Shown piece by piece: positions 16,951-24,886 of a stretch of 64,000 nucleotides of DNA. Each line of letters starts with the position of its first letter. Position 1 is the stretch's first letter. Origin of the DNA: JAJRZX01 sp964472295 (GTDB taxonomy: Bacteria; Desulfobacterota; GWC2-55-46; JADFVP01); NCBI GenBank assembly GCA_964472295.1, contig CAYYJQ010000005.1, positions 11,771 through 75,770 on the forward strand, in the 5' to 3' direction. The position numbers and the translations under genes were made by a program. The notes under the pieces were generated by a model that made no database searches, was not told the DNA's origin, and saw only the letters and a list, made by a program, of their open reading frames with translations.

Positions 16951-17115
16951 CCTTACTTTCTTTTTAGAAAAAAGAAAGTTTTTTGATGGCGTGGCATGAC
17001 ATAGTGGTTTGATATGCCCTCTCATCGAGAACCAATATCTGCCTCAGAGACACCACGCCAAAGAAAACCTCCCGCTTTCTTTTGGAAAAAAGAAAGCGGG
17101 GCAAAGAAAACCAAT
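16951..17115 (-). repeat. Full composite hairpin repeat, core type A, reverse orientation
   Basis: On the minus strand: leader ATTGGTTTTCTTTG, hairpin 1 with arms CCCGCTTTCTTTT and AAAAGAAAGCGGG (17071-17100), a second leader, an 80-base core whose ends pair (GCGTGGT-type start with ATGCCACGCC-type end), then hairpin 2 (16951-16977) joined to the core by six A. Core A recurs at 50870 and 62420. Confidence 0.88.
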
Positions 17116-17268
17116 AGGGGACAATCATCCCCCCGCTTTTGCCACACCACGTACCCCCGGGGTCGTAGTCGTAGGGTGGGCACTGCCCACCAAAAAAAAC
17201 GGGGCAAAGAAAACCAATAAGGAGACAATCATCCCCCCGCTTTTGCCCCACCGCGCGCCCCGGGGGCA
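17098..17268. repeat. Direct repeat of about 50-65 bases, two copies 104 bases apart
   Basis: The block CGGGGCAAAGAAAACCAATA plus GACAATCATCCCCCCGC and TTTTGCC occurs at about 17098-17160 and again at about 17202-17268, each ending in a C/G palindrome (CCCCGGGG core). GGTGGGCACTGCCCACC (17175-17191) lies between. The second copy carries the leader but no hairpin or core. No gene is visible in 16928-17332. Confidence 0.8.
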
Positions 17269-17332
17269 ATCAGGGCCGAAACATGGAAATTTTATCACGA
17301 AACAAGGCTTGATTCCGCAAAAAAAACCTTTA

Positions 17333-18307
17333 TCAGAGCTCCTCCATCGACTCGCCGGCCATGGGCTTTGCGTGGCCCCCCATCTTCACAAAGGCCGCCC
17401 CGCCTATCATGCTCACGCAGACCATTACAGCGTACCATATAAGAGACAATGATATGGCCTGCTCCTTTGTGGCCCCAACCATGGTGAATAGATAGACAAA
17501 GGCCCCCTCCCTCAGCCCGAGCCCGCCAACGGATATGGGGACCATGGAAAAGACCGTGGCAAGGGGGATAAAAAAGAAAAAATAGGCAAGACGCACCTCT
17601 ATGCCAAGGCTCTGGGCAAGGATGTAATAGCCCACTATTACGCCTGCCTGCACTATAAAGGAGATAAGGAGTATCTTTACAAGGATGTCCCTGTGCCCCT
17701 TGTAGGCCATGAGCGTTCTGTAAAGTTCGTCTATCTTCTTGTTGATTCCGTAAAAATGTATCTTCGCCAGTATCCTCATGGCCCAACTGTGCAGAGGACC
17801 CACCCAGATGACAAGGCTCGCTCCCGTGTACCCCCCCACAAGAAAAAAGAAGAAACCCGGAAGGGACGTGCCCTTTATGAGCGGATAGCCGAGTATGAGC
17901 GCGATGGTCGTGATGATGATAAGGGCCGAGAACCCCGAGTACCTGTCCATGAAGATGGAGGCAACGCTCACATGTCCCCTCCTCGACTCCCTGTAGAGGT
18001 AAAGCCCCTTTATGATGTCGCCGCCCACCATGGTGGGAAGAAAATTATTAAAGAACATGCCTATGAAGTATATGGCAAGGAGTTTCCTGTATGGCACGTC
18101 TATGTCTTTTTTGAGGATAATGGACCACCGGAAGGCCGAGATAGCCTGAAGACAGATGAAGAAGACGGCCACAAAGAGTATGGCATAGGGGCTCACTGTG
18201 CGTAGATCGTGCCAGAAGAGCGTTGTGTCCATGTGGCTGAAGAGGAAGTATAGTATGCCTCCGCTTACAACAAACTTTATAAGCGTAGTGAGAATCTTCT
18301 TTATCAT
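17333..18307 (-). CDS. Lysylphosphatidylglycerol synthase TM-region / UPF0104 family membrane protein
   Basis: 324 residues with about eight hydrophobic spans. The family motif FNNFLPTMVGGDIIKGLYL followed by SVASIFMDRYSG is clear, as is the late PISVGGLGLREGAFV. Proteins of this family (AglD/MprF-flippase-like) are thought to act as lipid flippases or accessory proteins in lipid-linked sugar pathways. The gene overlaps the end of the upstream polyprenyl-phosphate glycosyltransferase by four bases; together with the GT39-type gene upstream this looks like a module that makes and uses a lipid-linked sugar. Confidence 0.85.
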   Translation of the reverse strand: MIKKILTTLIKFVVSGGILYFLFSHMDTTLFWHDLRTVSPYAILFVAVFFICLQAISAFRWSIILKKDIDVPYRKLLAIYFIGMFFNNFLPTMVGGDIIKGLYLYRESRRGHVSVASIFMDRYSGFSALIIITTIALILGYPLIKGTSLPGFFFFLVGGYTGASLVIWVGPLHSWAMRILAKIHFYGINKKIDELYRTLMAYKGHRDILVKILLISFIVQAGVIVGYYILAQSLGIEVRLAYFFFFIPLATVFSMVPISVGGLGLREGAFVYLFTMVGATKEQAISLSLIWYAVMVCVSMIGGAAFVKMGGHAKPMAGESMEEL

Positions 18308-19296
18308 CGGCCAAGGACCTTCTTGACAAAGAATATGGGCTTTTTCTGCGACTCGTGGTACACGCGGGCGAGCATCTCGCCAAGGAGCCCCATGACCACC
18401 AGTTGAACGCCGAGGATGATGCAGAGGACGGCGAGGAGGAGAAGAGGCCGGCCCCCTATGTCGTGCCCGAGGATTATCTTCTCAAAGGCGAGGTAAAAGG
18501 AGATGCCCCCGCCTATGAAACCGAGGATAAGCCCCAGGGGCCCGAAGGCCTGTATGGGCCGCGTGGAAAAACTCTGGAGAAACTTCACGGTAATAAGGTC
18601 AAGAAGCACGCGCAGGGTGCGGGAAATGCCGTACTTGGAGCGACCGAACTTTCTCTCGTGGTGTGTTGTCTCCACCTCTGTTATGCTGGCCCCCACCCAG
18701 CTTGCCATGGCGGGTATGAAGCGGTGCATCTCTCCATATAGACGAACGTTCTTTATGACCTCGCTCCTGTAGGCCTTGAGCGTGCACCCATAGTCATGGA
18801 GATGAACGCCCGTAACCCATGATATGAGACGATTCGCTATGATGGAGGGAAGGCGCCTCGATATAAAGGGGTCTTTCCTGTCCTTCCTCCACCCGCTCAC
18901 AATGTCATAATCCTTTATCTTCTCAAGCATGTGAGGGATGTCCACGGGGTCGTTCTGAAGATCGCCGTCCATGGTGATGATAATATCGCCCTCTGCGTAC
19001 TCAATGCCCGCGGCCATGGCCGCGGTCTGGCCGAAGTTGCGCCTGAAGGAGACTACCACCACGTTATCGTCATCTTTCTGTATCTCCTCAAGCACGCCGA
19101 GGGTCTTGTCTTTACTGCCGTCGTCCACAAAGACTATCTCGTACTTCCGGCCCGTCTTGTCCATCACTTCCTTTATGCCCCTGTAAAGAAGCGTTACGTT
19201 CTTTTCCTCTTCATAGAGGGGCACAACAATGGATACAGACTCTGCCCTTGAATCTTTTTTTTCTCTCTCTTCGCTCAATGTCTTCCTCTTTATCAT
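18304..19296 (-). CDS. Polyprenyl-phosphate glycosyltransferase (GT2, GtrB/ArnC/DPM-like)
   Basis: 330 residues. The GT2 catalytic domain has VSIVVPLYEEEKNV (22-35), VDDGSKDKT, TMDGDLQNDP (DXD) and HERKFGRSKYGISR, the conserved loop of DPM1/GtrB enzymes. Two C-terminal membrane spans (about 245-270 and 280-305) place it at the inner membrane. It would load a sugar onto undecaprenyl phosphate for use by a periplasmic transferase, for which the gene at 19374 is an obvious candidate. ATG at 19296. Confidence 0.88.
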   Translation of the reverse strand: MIKRKTLSEEREKKDSRAESVSIVVPLYEEEKNVTLLYRGIKEVMDKTGRKYEIVFVDDGSKDKTLGVLEEIQKDDDNVVVVSFRRNFGQTAAMAAGIEYAEGDIIITMDGDLQNDPVDIPHMLEKIKDYDIVSGWRKDRKDPFISRRLPSIIANRLISWVTGVHLHDYGCTLKAYRSEVIKNVRLYGEMHRFIPAMASWVGASITEVETTHHERKFGRSKYGISRTLRVLLDLITVKFLQSFSTRPIQAFGPLGLILGFIGGGISFYLAFEKIILGHDIGGRPLLLLAVLCIILGVQLVVMGLLGEMLARVYHESQKKPIFFVKKVLGR

Positions 19297-19373
19297 GGAA
19301 ACTCTGAATCAACCAGACCTTATCAAGCCGCCCGCTCCGCCTCCGCGGCCATGCCGCCGGAGCAGAGTGTTAC

Positions 19374-20933
19374 TCAGAACTTGTTTTGCCTTCGACTCCT
19401 CTCCTTCAGCCCCTTGAAACCATAGCACCTGAAGAGGGAGAACCGCTTAAGGAGCCTGCCCTTGTAGTATATGGGAAAAAGCGTTTTTTTGCACCCCTCA
19501 AAGGCCAGGGCTGTCTCCTCCTTTAGCCCGGCGTCGCCGCCCTTTACATATAGCGCATCCCGGCCCTTTAGCCCCGAGAGGCCGGGCCAGAGGTCGTACT
19601 GGTTCATCCGTCTTGTGCCAGTGTCAATGTTGTATGTAACGGGCCGGCCCTCTGTATAAAAGGCAAGTTCGCTCGTTATCTGATAGGTATCGCTCATGAT
19701 GAAGACAGGGCGCTTCTTTCTTCTCCCTCTCTCCATCTCCCCTCTTACAGCGGATACCTTCTGCCCCAGTTCCTCCCAGGCCGTAACCCTGTTGTATGGC
19801 GGACCCCAGAGGATATTTGGCGCCCCAAGGGGTTCGATAAGCCAGGGACAATAGGCTATGACCGTGCCCACCATGCCAATGTACACGGCAAGGACAGCAA
19901 CCACGGCAAGGGCCTTTCTCTTGCCCCTCATGCCCCGGAGGCGCGCGCGCCCCCAAACTTCATGAAAGGCCCAGACACAGGCCGGAAGCGCCGTGACATA
20001 GGCCGCGATGGCCCAGTTGGCCTGCACTTTACCATGAAACCCCGCGAAAAGGAAAAAGAAAAACACAAATGCCGAGGCAAGGAATGTAAAGCGGTAAGGC
20101 CCTGTACCATTTCCAAAACCTCGCCCAAAGCCCCTGCGCCCGCACCTGTAAACCCCGTAGGCAAAGCCGATAAAGAGTAGCGGCGTGAATAAACCCGCCT
20201 GTGAGCCAAGAAAATCAAGGGGCTCCTTGAGCGAAAAAGCCGCGTCGCCAAGATGGGCCTGACCCATGGTGTGACGGAAGGTAACGCCACCATTGGCAAA
20301 GTTCCAGATAAAGACGGGCAAGGAGAGGACGGTAGTGATAATGCCCGCCACATAGGGCCCGGGCCTCCGAAGCCACGCCCTGTCCTCCCGCGAAGAGACA
20401 ATATAAAGAAATAGCACGGGGTATATGAGGACCATGGTGTACTTACTGAGAAAGCCAAAGCCCGCCATGAGGCCCGCTGTGCCCCAGTGCCCCATACTCC
20501 CTGTCTTAAAGGCCCGCATGAAGAAAAAGACCGCGCCTGCCCAGAAAAAGACAAAGGGCACGTCCGTTGTCATTAGCACGGAACCCACGGAGAGGAGCGG
20601 TGTAATGATGGAAAGCAGGGCCGCGTAAAAACCCGTCTTCTCTTCCCCCGTGAGCTCCCTGCCAATGAGATATATGAAGTACGTCCCGCCAGCGGCAAAT
20701 ACAACGGCGCCAAGGCGCACGCCAAGCTCGGTGCTCCCGAATATGGCCGTGAAAAAGGCGATAATATAGGCAACGCCAGGGCCCTTGCTGTAATAACTCA
20801 GGGCAAGCCGCCGCGACCACTCCCAGTAATGGGCCTCATCAGGAGAGAGGTCAAAGGGCGAGTACACAATGTAGAGGATACGCAGTAGAGAGACGACTGC
20901 GAGAATAATAATGAGTTTTCTATTATACTTCAA
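19374..20933 (-). CDS. GT39/GT83-type glycosyltransferase (ArnT/PMT-like integral membrane protein)
   Basis: 519 residues, more than ten membrane spans in the first 360 residues and a soluble C-terminal domain. The first loop, SPDEAHYWEWSRRLALSYYSKGP, carries the acidic DE motif of the family's lipid-phosphosugar transferases. It probably moves a sugar from a polyprenyl carrier onto lipid A, core or protein at the periplasmic face. The start is TTG at 20933 with GGAGG nine bases before it. Only 77 bases separate it from the GT2 gene downstream. The acceptor is unknown. Confidence 0.82.
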   Translation of the reverse strand: MKYNRKLIIILAVVSLLRILYIVYSPFDLSPDEAHYWEWSRRLALSYYSKGPGVAYIIAFFTAIFGSTELGVRLGAVVFAAGGTYFIYLIGRELTGEEKTGFYAALLSIITPLLSVGSVLMTTDVPFVFFWAGAVFFFMRAFKTGSMGHWGTAGLMAGFGFLSKYTMVLIYPVLFLYIVSSREDRAWLRRPGPYVAGIITTVLSLPVFIWNFANGGVTFRHTMGQAHLGDAAFSLKEPLDFLGSQAGLFTPLLFIGFAYGVYRCGRRGFGRGFGNGTGPYRFTFLASAFVFFFFLFAGFHGKVQANWAIAAYVTALPACVWAFHEVWGRARLRGMRGKRKALAVVAVLAVYIGMVGTVIAYCPWLIEPLGAPNILWGPPYNRVTAWEELGQKVSAVRGEMERGRRKKRPVFIMSDTYQITSELAFYTEGRPVTYNIDTGTRRMNQYDLWPGLSGLKGRDALYVKGGDAGLKEETALAFEGCKKTLFPIYYKGRLLKRFSLFRCYGFKGLKERSRRQNKF

Positions 20934-20946
20934 AGAGAAGGACCTC

Positions 20947-21053
20947 CTTACTTTCTTTTAGAAACAAGAAAGTAAGACAAAGAAAACCAATTCCAATGGC
21001 CTTCCGGCCATTGGAAAAAACTTGTAGATGGGTAGAACGGAACGTAACCCATC
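20947..21053 (-). repeat. Simple hairpin element plus two palindromes
   Basis: Hairpin CTTACTTTCTTTT/AAGAAAGTAAG (20947-20976) with the leader in reverse (to 20993), a palindrome with arms CCAATGGCC/GGCCATTGG (20994-21015), and GATGGGT...ACCCATC (21027-21053), which overlaps the stop codon of the PAP2 gene. Confidence 0.85.
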
Positions 21054-21612
21054 AAAAATCAACTTTCATGGCCTTTTTCAGGCCGCGAAGCCCTTTTTTG
21101 TCCACTTCGTAGAACAAAAAACCAAAGAACGCGCCAAGCACTGCCCCGCCAAGTACATCAAGGGGGTAATGAACACCAACGTATACCCTTGAGTAGGCTA
21201 TGGCCGCGGCCACTATAAGAAAAAAGGGAGTGTATTTCCTGTACCTCAGGCTCAGAAAGACCATGGCCGCGAAGATGTTCGTCGCGTGTCCCGATGGAAA
21301 GGAATATGAGCCCCCACAACCCACAAGGAGCCTTACGCCCTCAAGGGCATGGCAGGGCCTGACCCTCGCGAAAACCTCCTTTAACTGCATGGCGACAAAA
21401 TCGCTTGCAAAAACAGTAATGGCCACAAAGACCAGGGCCCGTATATCTGACTTTTTTCCCCTCAGGAGCACGATGACGATAATCACCACGCCAAGGGCGA
21501 TAAAGTGGCTCTTGTCCGTGATAAAGGGCATGACCACGTCGAGCACGCTCGAAGTAAGCCCGCTGTTAAGGGCCCTGAAGAGACCTGTATCAAGGCCCGC
21601 CCCCCAGCCCAT
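21052..21612 (-). CDS. PAP2 family membrane phosphatase
   Basis: 186 residues from ATG 21612. The three phosphatase motifs are visible: KEVFARVRPC (KX6RP type), SFPSGHAT (PSGH) and SRVYVGVHYPLDVLGG (SRX5HX3D). Five to six membrane spans. Such enzymes dephosphorylate undecaprenyl pyrophosphate, phosphatidic acid or lipid A at the periplasmic side. The ATG overlaps the stop of the WaaC-like gene (TGATG), so it is coupled to LPS assembly; recycling of the lipid carrier or lipid A dephosphorylation are both plausible. Confidence 0.87.
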   Translation of the reverse strand: MGWGAGLDTGLFRALNSGLTSSVLDVVMPFITDKSHFIALGVVIIVIVLLRGKKSDIRALVFVAITVFASDFVAMQLKEVFARVRPCHALEGVRLLVGCGGSYSFPSGHATNIFAAMVFLSLRYRKYTPFFLIVAAAIAYSRVYVGVHYPLDVLGGAVLGAFFGFLFYEVDKKGLRGLKKAMKVDF

Positions 21613-22796
21613 CAGCCCTTTTCTCCCTTTAATACTATGGTCTTGTTTCCCGCGCCAACGCCTACAGCACTCCTTCGCGGCAGGACGCCAAGGTCCTTTA
21701 CGGCCCTGAGGACTTCCTCCACGGTTATCCCGCTCATGCAGAGGGGGTCCGCGCATTTTTTCCTGAAGCAGGGACTGCATGACAGGTCCTTACGGACCAC
21801 TATATGGCCCTCCCCAAAGGGACCGGTGCGCCACGGCGCAGTTGGCCCGAAGAGGGCCACAACGGGCGTGCCCGCGGCAACGGCTATGTGCATGGGGCCC
21901 GAGTCAAGGGTCACGCAGAACCTCGCAAGTCTCATAAGGGCCGCGAGGCCCGTAAGGTCCACCCGCCCGGCAAGGTTATGGGCCGCTGGGCCAATGCCCC
22001 GTTTTATCCTCTCCACTACGCCCCTGTCGGCCGCGCTCCCAACGATTACGACGCTAAGGCCATGACGCGTTGTGAGGATACGCCCAAGTTCCGTGAACCT
22101 CTCGTCATCCCAGAGTTTTTTCTTCCACCTCGACCTCACGACCATGACGAAAAAGGGGCTCTCAACCCCTACATCTTCCCCTCCCATACCAAGGCCCGCC
22201 TCAAAAAGGGCCCCGCGGGCCTTTTCCATGGACTCTGGGCTCACAAAGAGAGGATACTCCACGTCTTGGGCCTCTACAGCGGCAGTCTCTGTTGTCCCTT
22301 CCTCCCCTTCTTTCATGGCCGCGCGCACAAGGTCAAGGTAACGGAGTACGGCGTGACGCTCGGGGTCATAGGCAGGGGCCTTCTCGCTGAGCGCGAGGTG
22401 GCTGAGTTCTCGCGAGTTGGCAAAGCCAATGACGCGCCTCCCGCGCGCGGCTATGGCCCAGAGCGCGCTCTTGAAGAGGCCCTGAAAGTCCATTACAAGG
22501 TCGTAATGCCGGCCAGCGAGCCAGCGGGCCGTGCGGAGGTTGGTCCTGCTCTCGCGCGTCCAGCCCCGTCTCTCAACGACGATGAGATTGTCTATGAGGG
22601 GGTTGCCGCGAAGCACCGAGGCCGATGGCCTCTCCACGAGCCAGTCTATCTCGGGCCTTACGCCATCCGCGCCGGCGCGTCTCTCAAGGGCGGCCCGAAG
22701 TGCCCGGAGCGCCGGAAGGGTCTGCACCACGTCGCCTATGGACGAGAGTTTTATTATGAGGACCTTTATTATTTTTTTATCGCTCCCCTCAACCAC
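21612..22796 (-). CDS. waaC: LPS heptosyltransferase I (WaaC-like GT9, copy 5)
   Basis: 394 residues from GTG 22796. KVLIIKLSSIGDVVQTLPALRAL near the N-terminus, IDWLVERP, DLVMDFQGLFKSALWA and VIGFANSRELSHLAL are the WaaC pattern; LDSGPMHIAVAAGTPVVALFGPT has the donor-site His; CSPCFRKKCADPLC follows. WaaC adds the first heptose to Kdo on lipid A. The GTG lies five bases after the gmhB stop with GGAG before it; a longer frame to 22916 would overlap gmhB by over 100 bases. An internal acidic insert (EGEEGTTETAAVEAQDVE) is unusual. Confidence 0.85.
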   Translation of the reverse strand: MVEGSDKKIIKVLIIKLSSIGDVVQTLPALRALRAALERRAGADGVRPEIDWLVERPSASVLRGNPLIDNLIVVERRGWTRESRTNLRTARWLAGRHYDLVMDFQGLFKSALWAIAARGRRVIGFANSRELSHLALSEKAPAYDPERHAVLRYLDLVRAAMKEGEEGTTETAAVEAQDVEYPLFVSPESMEKARGALFEAGLGMGGEDVGVESPFFVMVVRSRWKKKLWDDERFTELGRILTTRHGLSVVIVGSAADRGVVERIKRGIGPAAHNLAGRVDLTGLAALMRLARFCVTLDSGPMHIAVAAGTPVVALFGPTAPWRTGPFGEGHIVVRKDLSCSPCFRKKCADPLCMSGITVEEVLRAVKDLGVLPRRSAVGVGAGNKTIVLKGEKG

Positions 22797-22800
22797 TGCC

Positions 22801-23451
22801 TCACTCCATCTCCAGAGGCCCAAGAGGGCCCTCACCGGAGAGTATCCACTCAACGGCCTCGGCAAGGTCCGCTGCCACGAAGTCAAGGTCTGAGAGCCCC
22901 CGGCCGTCCCCGCCAAAGCCGAGGTGCCCCTCTAATCCCCCACTGCCCTGCCGTATCTCCTCAAGGGCCAGAGGACCGTAGCCCGTAAGCACGAGGACGC
23001 GCCTCATGCCCGCGCGCCTTGCAAGTTCCATGTCCGAGACCTTGTCGCCCACCATGACAGAGCGCGAGAGGTCTACCCTGTGAACACGCGCCGCCTCAAT
23101 AACGAGTTTTGTCCCTGGTTTTCTGCACTCGCAGTCCTCATCCGGCCTGTGCGGGCAGTAAAAGAGGCCGTCCGTATGGGCGCCACGCTCCTGCAAGAGG
23201 GCATCGAGACGCCTGTTAACGGCCGCGAGCCCGGCCTCGCCGTAATAACCCCGCCCTATGCCCGACTGGTTCGTAAGGACTATTACAGGAAAACCCCTTA
23301 TATTAAGCCGCCTTATGGCCTCTGCCGCGCCATCGACAAGGACCACGTCAGCCGGGTCCCCGATATAACCCCTGTCCTCGTTTATGGTGCCGTCGCGGTC
23401 AAGAAAGACGGCAGGCCGCAAGGCAGTGTTTTTTTTCTGCTCTTCGTCCAT
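22801..23451 (-). CDS. gmhB: D-glycero-D-manno-heptose-1,7-bisphosphate 7-phosphatase
   Basis: 216 residues from ATG 23451. HAD phosphatase: VFLDRDGTINEDRGYIGDP (motif I with DxD, about 15-33), LTNQSGIGRGYY (motif II), the zinc-binding Cys/His loop CPHRPDEDCECRKP, and VMVGDKVSDMELA (motif IV). This is the GmhB signature and places it after HldA in ADP-heptose synthesis. It sits between waaF and waaC, three bases after waaF, so heptose supply and transfer are cotranscribed. A C-terminal extension after TGYG is longer than usual. Confidence 0.93.
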   Translation of the reverse strand: MDEEQKKNTALRPAVFLDRDGTINEDRGYIGDPADVVLVDGAAEAIRRLNIRGFPVIVLTNQSGIGRGYYGEAGLAAVNRRLDALLQERGAHTDGLFYCPHRPDEDCECRKPGTKLVIEAARVHRVDLSRSVMVGDKVSDMELARRAGMRRVLVLTGYGPLALEEIRQGSGGLEGHLGFGGDGRGLSDLDFVAADLAEAVEWILSGEGPLGPLEME

Positions 23452-23453
23452 TA

Positions 23454-24503
23454 TTACTTTTTTAACCTTAAAAATTCCAGCGCCGCGGCGCATACATCAT
23501 CCACTGTGACAGCGTCCATGCAATCCATGTGGCCAAACCTGCAAACCCTGTCAAAGCAGGGACTGCAGGTGGTTTTTTTTATTATAACGCGCGTCTTCGG
23601 CCCGGTGGGGCCTGTAAGGTCAGGGTCCGTGGAACCAAAGACAGCAACCGTGGGCACACCGAGGGCCGAGGCCATGTGCATGGCCCCTGAGTCGTTTGTA
23701 ATGAAAAGACTAAGTCCCTTCATCAGGGCCATGCACTCGCGGAGCGTTGTCCTGCCCGCAAGGTTCAGGACCATGGGGACCCTGTCCTTTATTCCATTAT
23801 AAACCCCTTTTGCGGCCTCCCTGTCGCCGGGACCACCGAAGATGAGCGGCGTTGCGCCCGCTTCCTCTGATAACCTCCAGAGCGCATTTGCGAACCTCTC
23901 CCCGCCCCATCTCTTCGCCGGCCCATAGGCCGCCCCCGGAGCCGCCCCTATGAGCGCTGAGCCCGGCCTTATGCCCGCTTTACCCAGTATCTCCCCTGCC
24001 CGCTTCTCGTCTCTTTCACCTATGTAGAGCCTCGGCAGAGGCCTCTTTCCGGCCTCGCCGCGCCAGCCAAGGGACCTTATGATATTAAGGTAATACTCAA
24101 TATGATGGAGCCGCTTCGCCTCTTCAGTAAAGCCCACGGCCTGCGTAAGGAGCCCGGAACGCATGTCCCGGCCATAACCTACACGCTCCGGGATGCGCGA
24201 GATAAAAGAGATAAAGGCCGCGTCAAAGGCGTTCTGAAAGAGAACGGCAAGGTCAAACCTCCTCTTCCTGAGGTGTCCGGCAAGGCGGAACCTCCCCCGC
24301 ATGCTCCGAAAGTCCTCGCTGTACTCCATGATATGCGCCACGGCAGGGTTCTCTTCATAAATGGGAACCACCGTCTTTCTTGCAAGGACCGTTATCTCTG
24401 AACCCGGATATAGCCCCTTAAGGGCCTCAAGGGCCGGAAGGCTCATCACCGCGTCGCCAACCCAGTTGGGAACGCGCACAAGTATCCTCTTTGTCTCCTC
24501 CAT
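23454..24503 (-). CDS. waaF: LPS heptosyltransferase II (WaaF, GT9 copy 6)
   Basis: 349 residues from ATG 24503 with GGGAG upstream. RVPNWVGDAVMSLPAL is the distinctive WaaF N-terminus; FQNAFDAAFISFISRIPERVGYGRDMR, AAPGAAYGPAKRWGGERFA, TNDSGAMHMASALGVPTVAVFGSTDP and CSPCFDRVCRFGHMDC complete the pattern. It transfers the second heptose to the inner core. It is first in the waaF-gmhB-waaC-PAP2 operon. An AT-rich stretch with TATAAT-like boxes lies upstream. Confidence 0.93.
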   Translation of the reverse strand: MEETKRILVRVPNWVGDAVMSLPALEALKGLYPGSEITVLARKTVVPIYEENPAVAHIMEYSEDFRSMRGRFRLAGHLRKRRFDLAVLFQNAFDAAFISFISRIPERVGYGRDMRSGLLTQAVGFTEEAKRLHHIEYYLNIIRSLGWRGEAGKRPLPRLYIGERDEKRAGEILGKAGIRPGSALIGAAPGAAYGPAKRWGGERFANALWRLSEEAGATPLIFGGPGDREAAKGVYNGIKDRVPMVLNLAGRTTLRECMALMKGLSLFITNDSGAMHMASALGVPTVAVFGSTDPDLTGPTGPKTRVIIKKTTCSPCFDRVCRFGHMDCMDAVTVDDVCAAALEFLRLKK

Positions 24504-24560
24504 GTCTCCCGCCAACTTCTGAACGCGGCCTGCCCATAAACCCCGCGAATTTAATCTTGT

Positions 24561-24571
24561 ATTATATTATA
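24561..24571 (-). promoter_or_regulatory. Possible -10 elements for the waaF operon
   Basis: Two overlapping TATAAT hexamers on the minus strand (24566-24561 and 24571-24566) lie about 60 bases before the waaF ATG in a very AT-rich block. No convincing -35 is seen at 17 bases. Confidence 0.4.
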
Positions 24572-24638
24572 AAGGTCCTATATATGCTATATTTATAAAC
24601 AAAAGAAGATAAGATAAGAAAAAAGGAGGAGGAGAGAG

Positions 24639-24848
24639 GGGGAGAAAGAGGGAAAGAGATGTATGATGGGTGGGCACTGCCCACCAAAAGAAANNNNNNN
24701 NNNNNNNNNNNNNNNNNNNNNNNNNNNNNNNNNNNNNNNNNNNNNNNNNNNNNNNNNNNNNNNNNNNNNNNNNNNNNNNNNNNNNNNNNNNNNGGGGAGA
24801 AAGAGGGAAAGAGATGTATGATGGGTGGGCACTGCCCACCAAAAGAAA
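24639..24848. other. Assembly gap of 100 N flanked by identical 55-base ends
   Basis: N runs from 24694 to 24793. The 55 bases before it (24639-24693) and after it (24794-24848) are identical, including a GGTGGGCACTGCCCACC palindrome. An exact overlap of this size suggests two contigs that should be merged, with no missing sequence and one copy too many. Any reading frame crossing it is artificial. Confidence 0.9.
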
Positions 24849-24886
24849 GCAAGGCAAAGAAAACCAATAGGGAAAATCACGATACA

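Noticed and set aside
16964..17269. Several overlapping short frames on both strands
   Set aside because: All are read from the composite repeat and its local duplication.
21804..22988. 394-codon plus-strand frame opposite waaC and gmhB
   Set aside because: Shadow of two well-identified genes; low-complexity translation.
24659..24886. N-terminal extension of the RqcH-like frame through the N gap
   Set aside because: The gap is artificial and the family N-terminus starts at the ATG at 24887.
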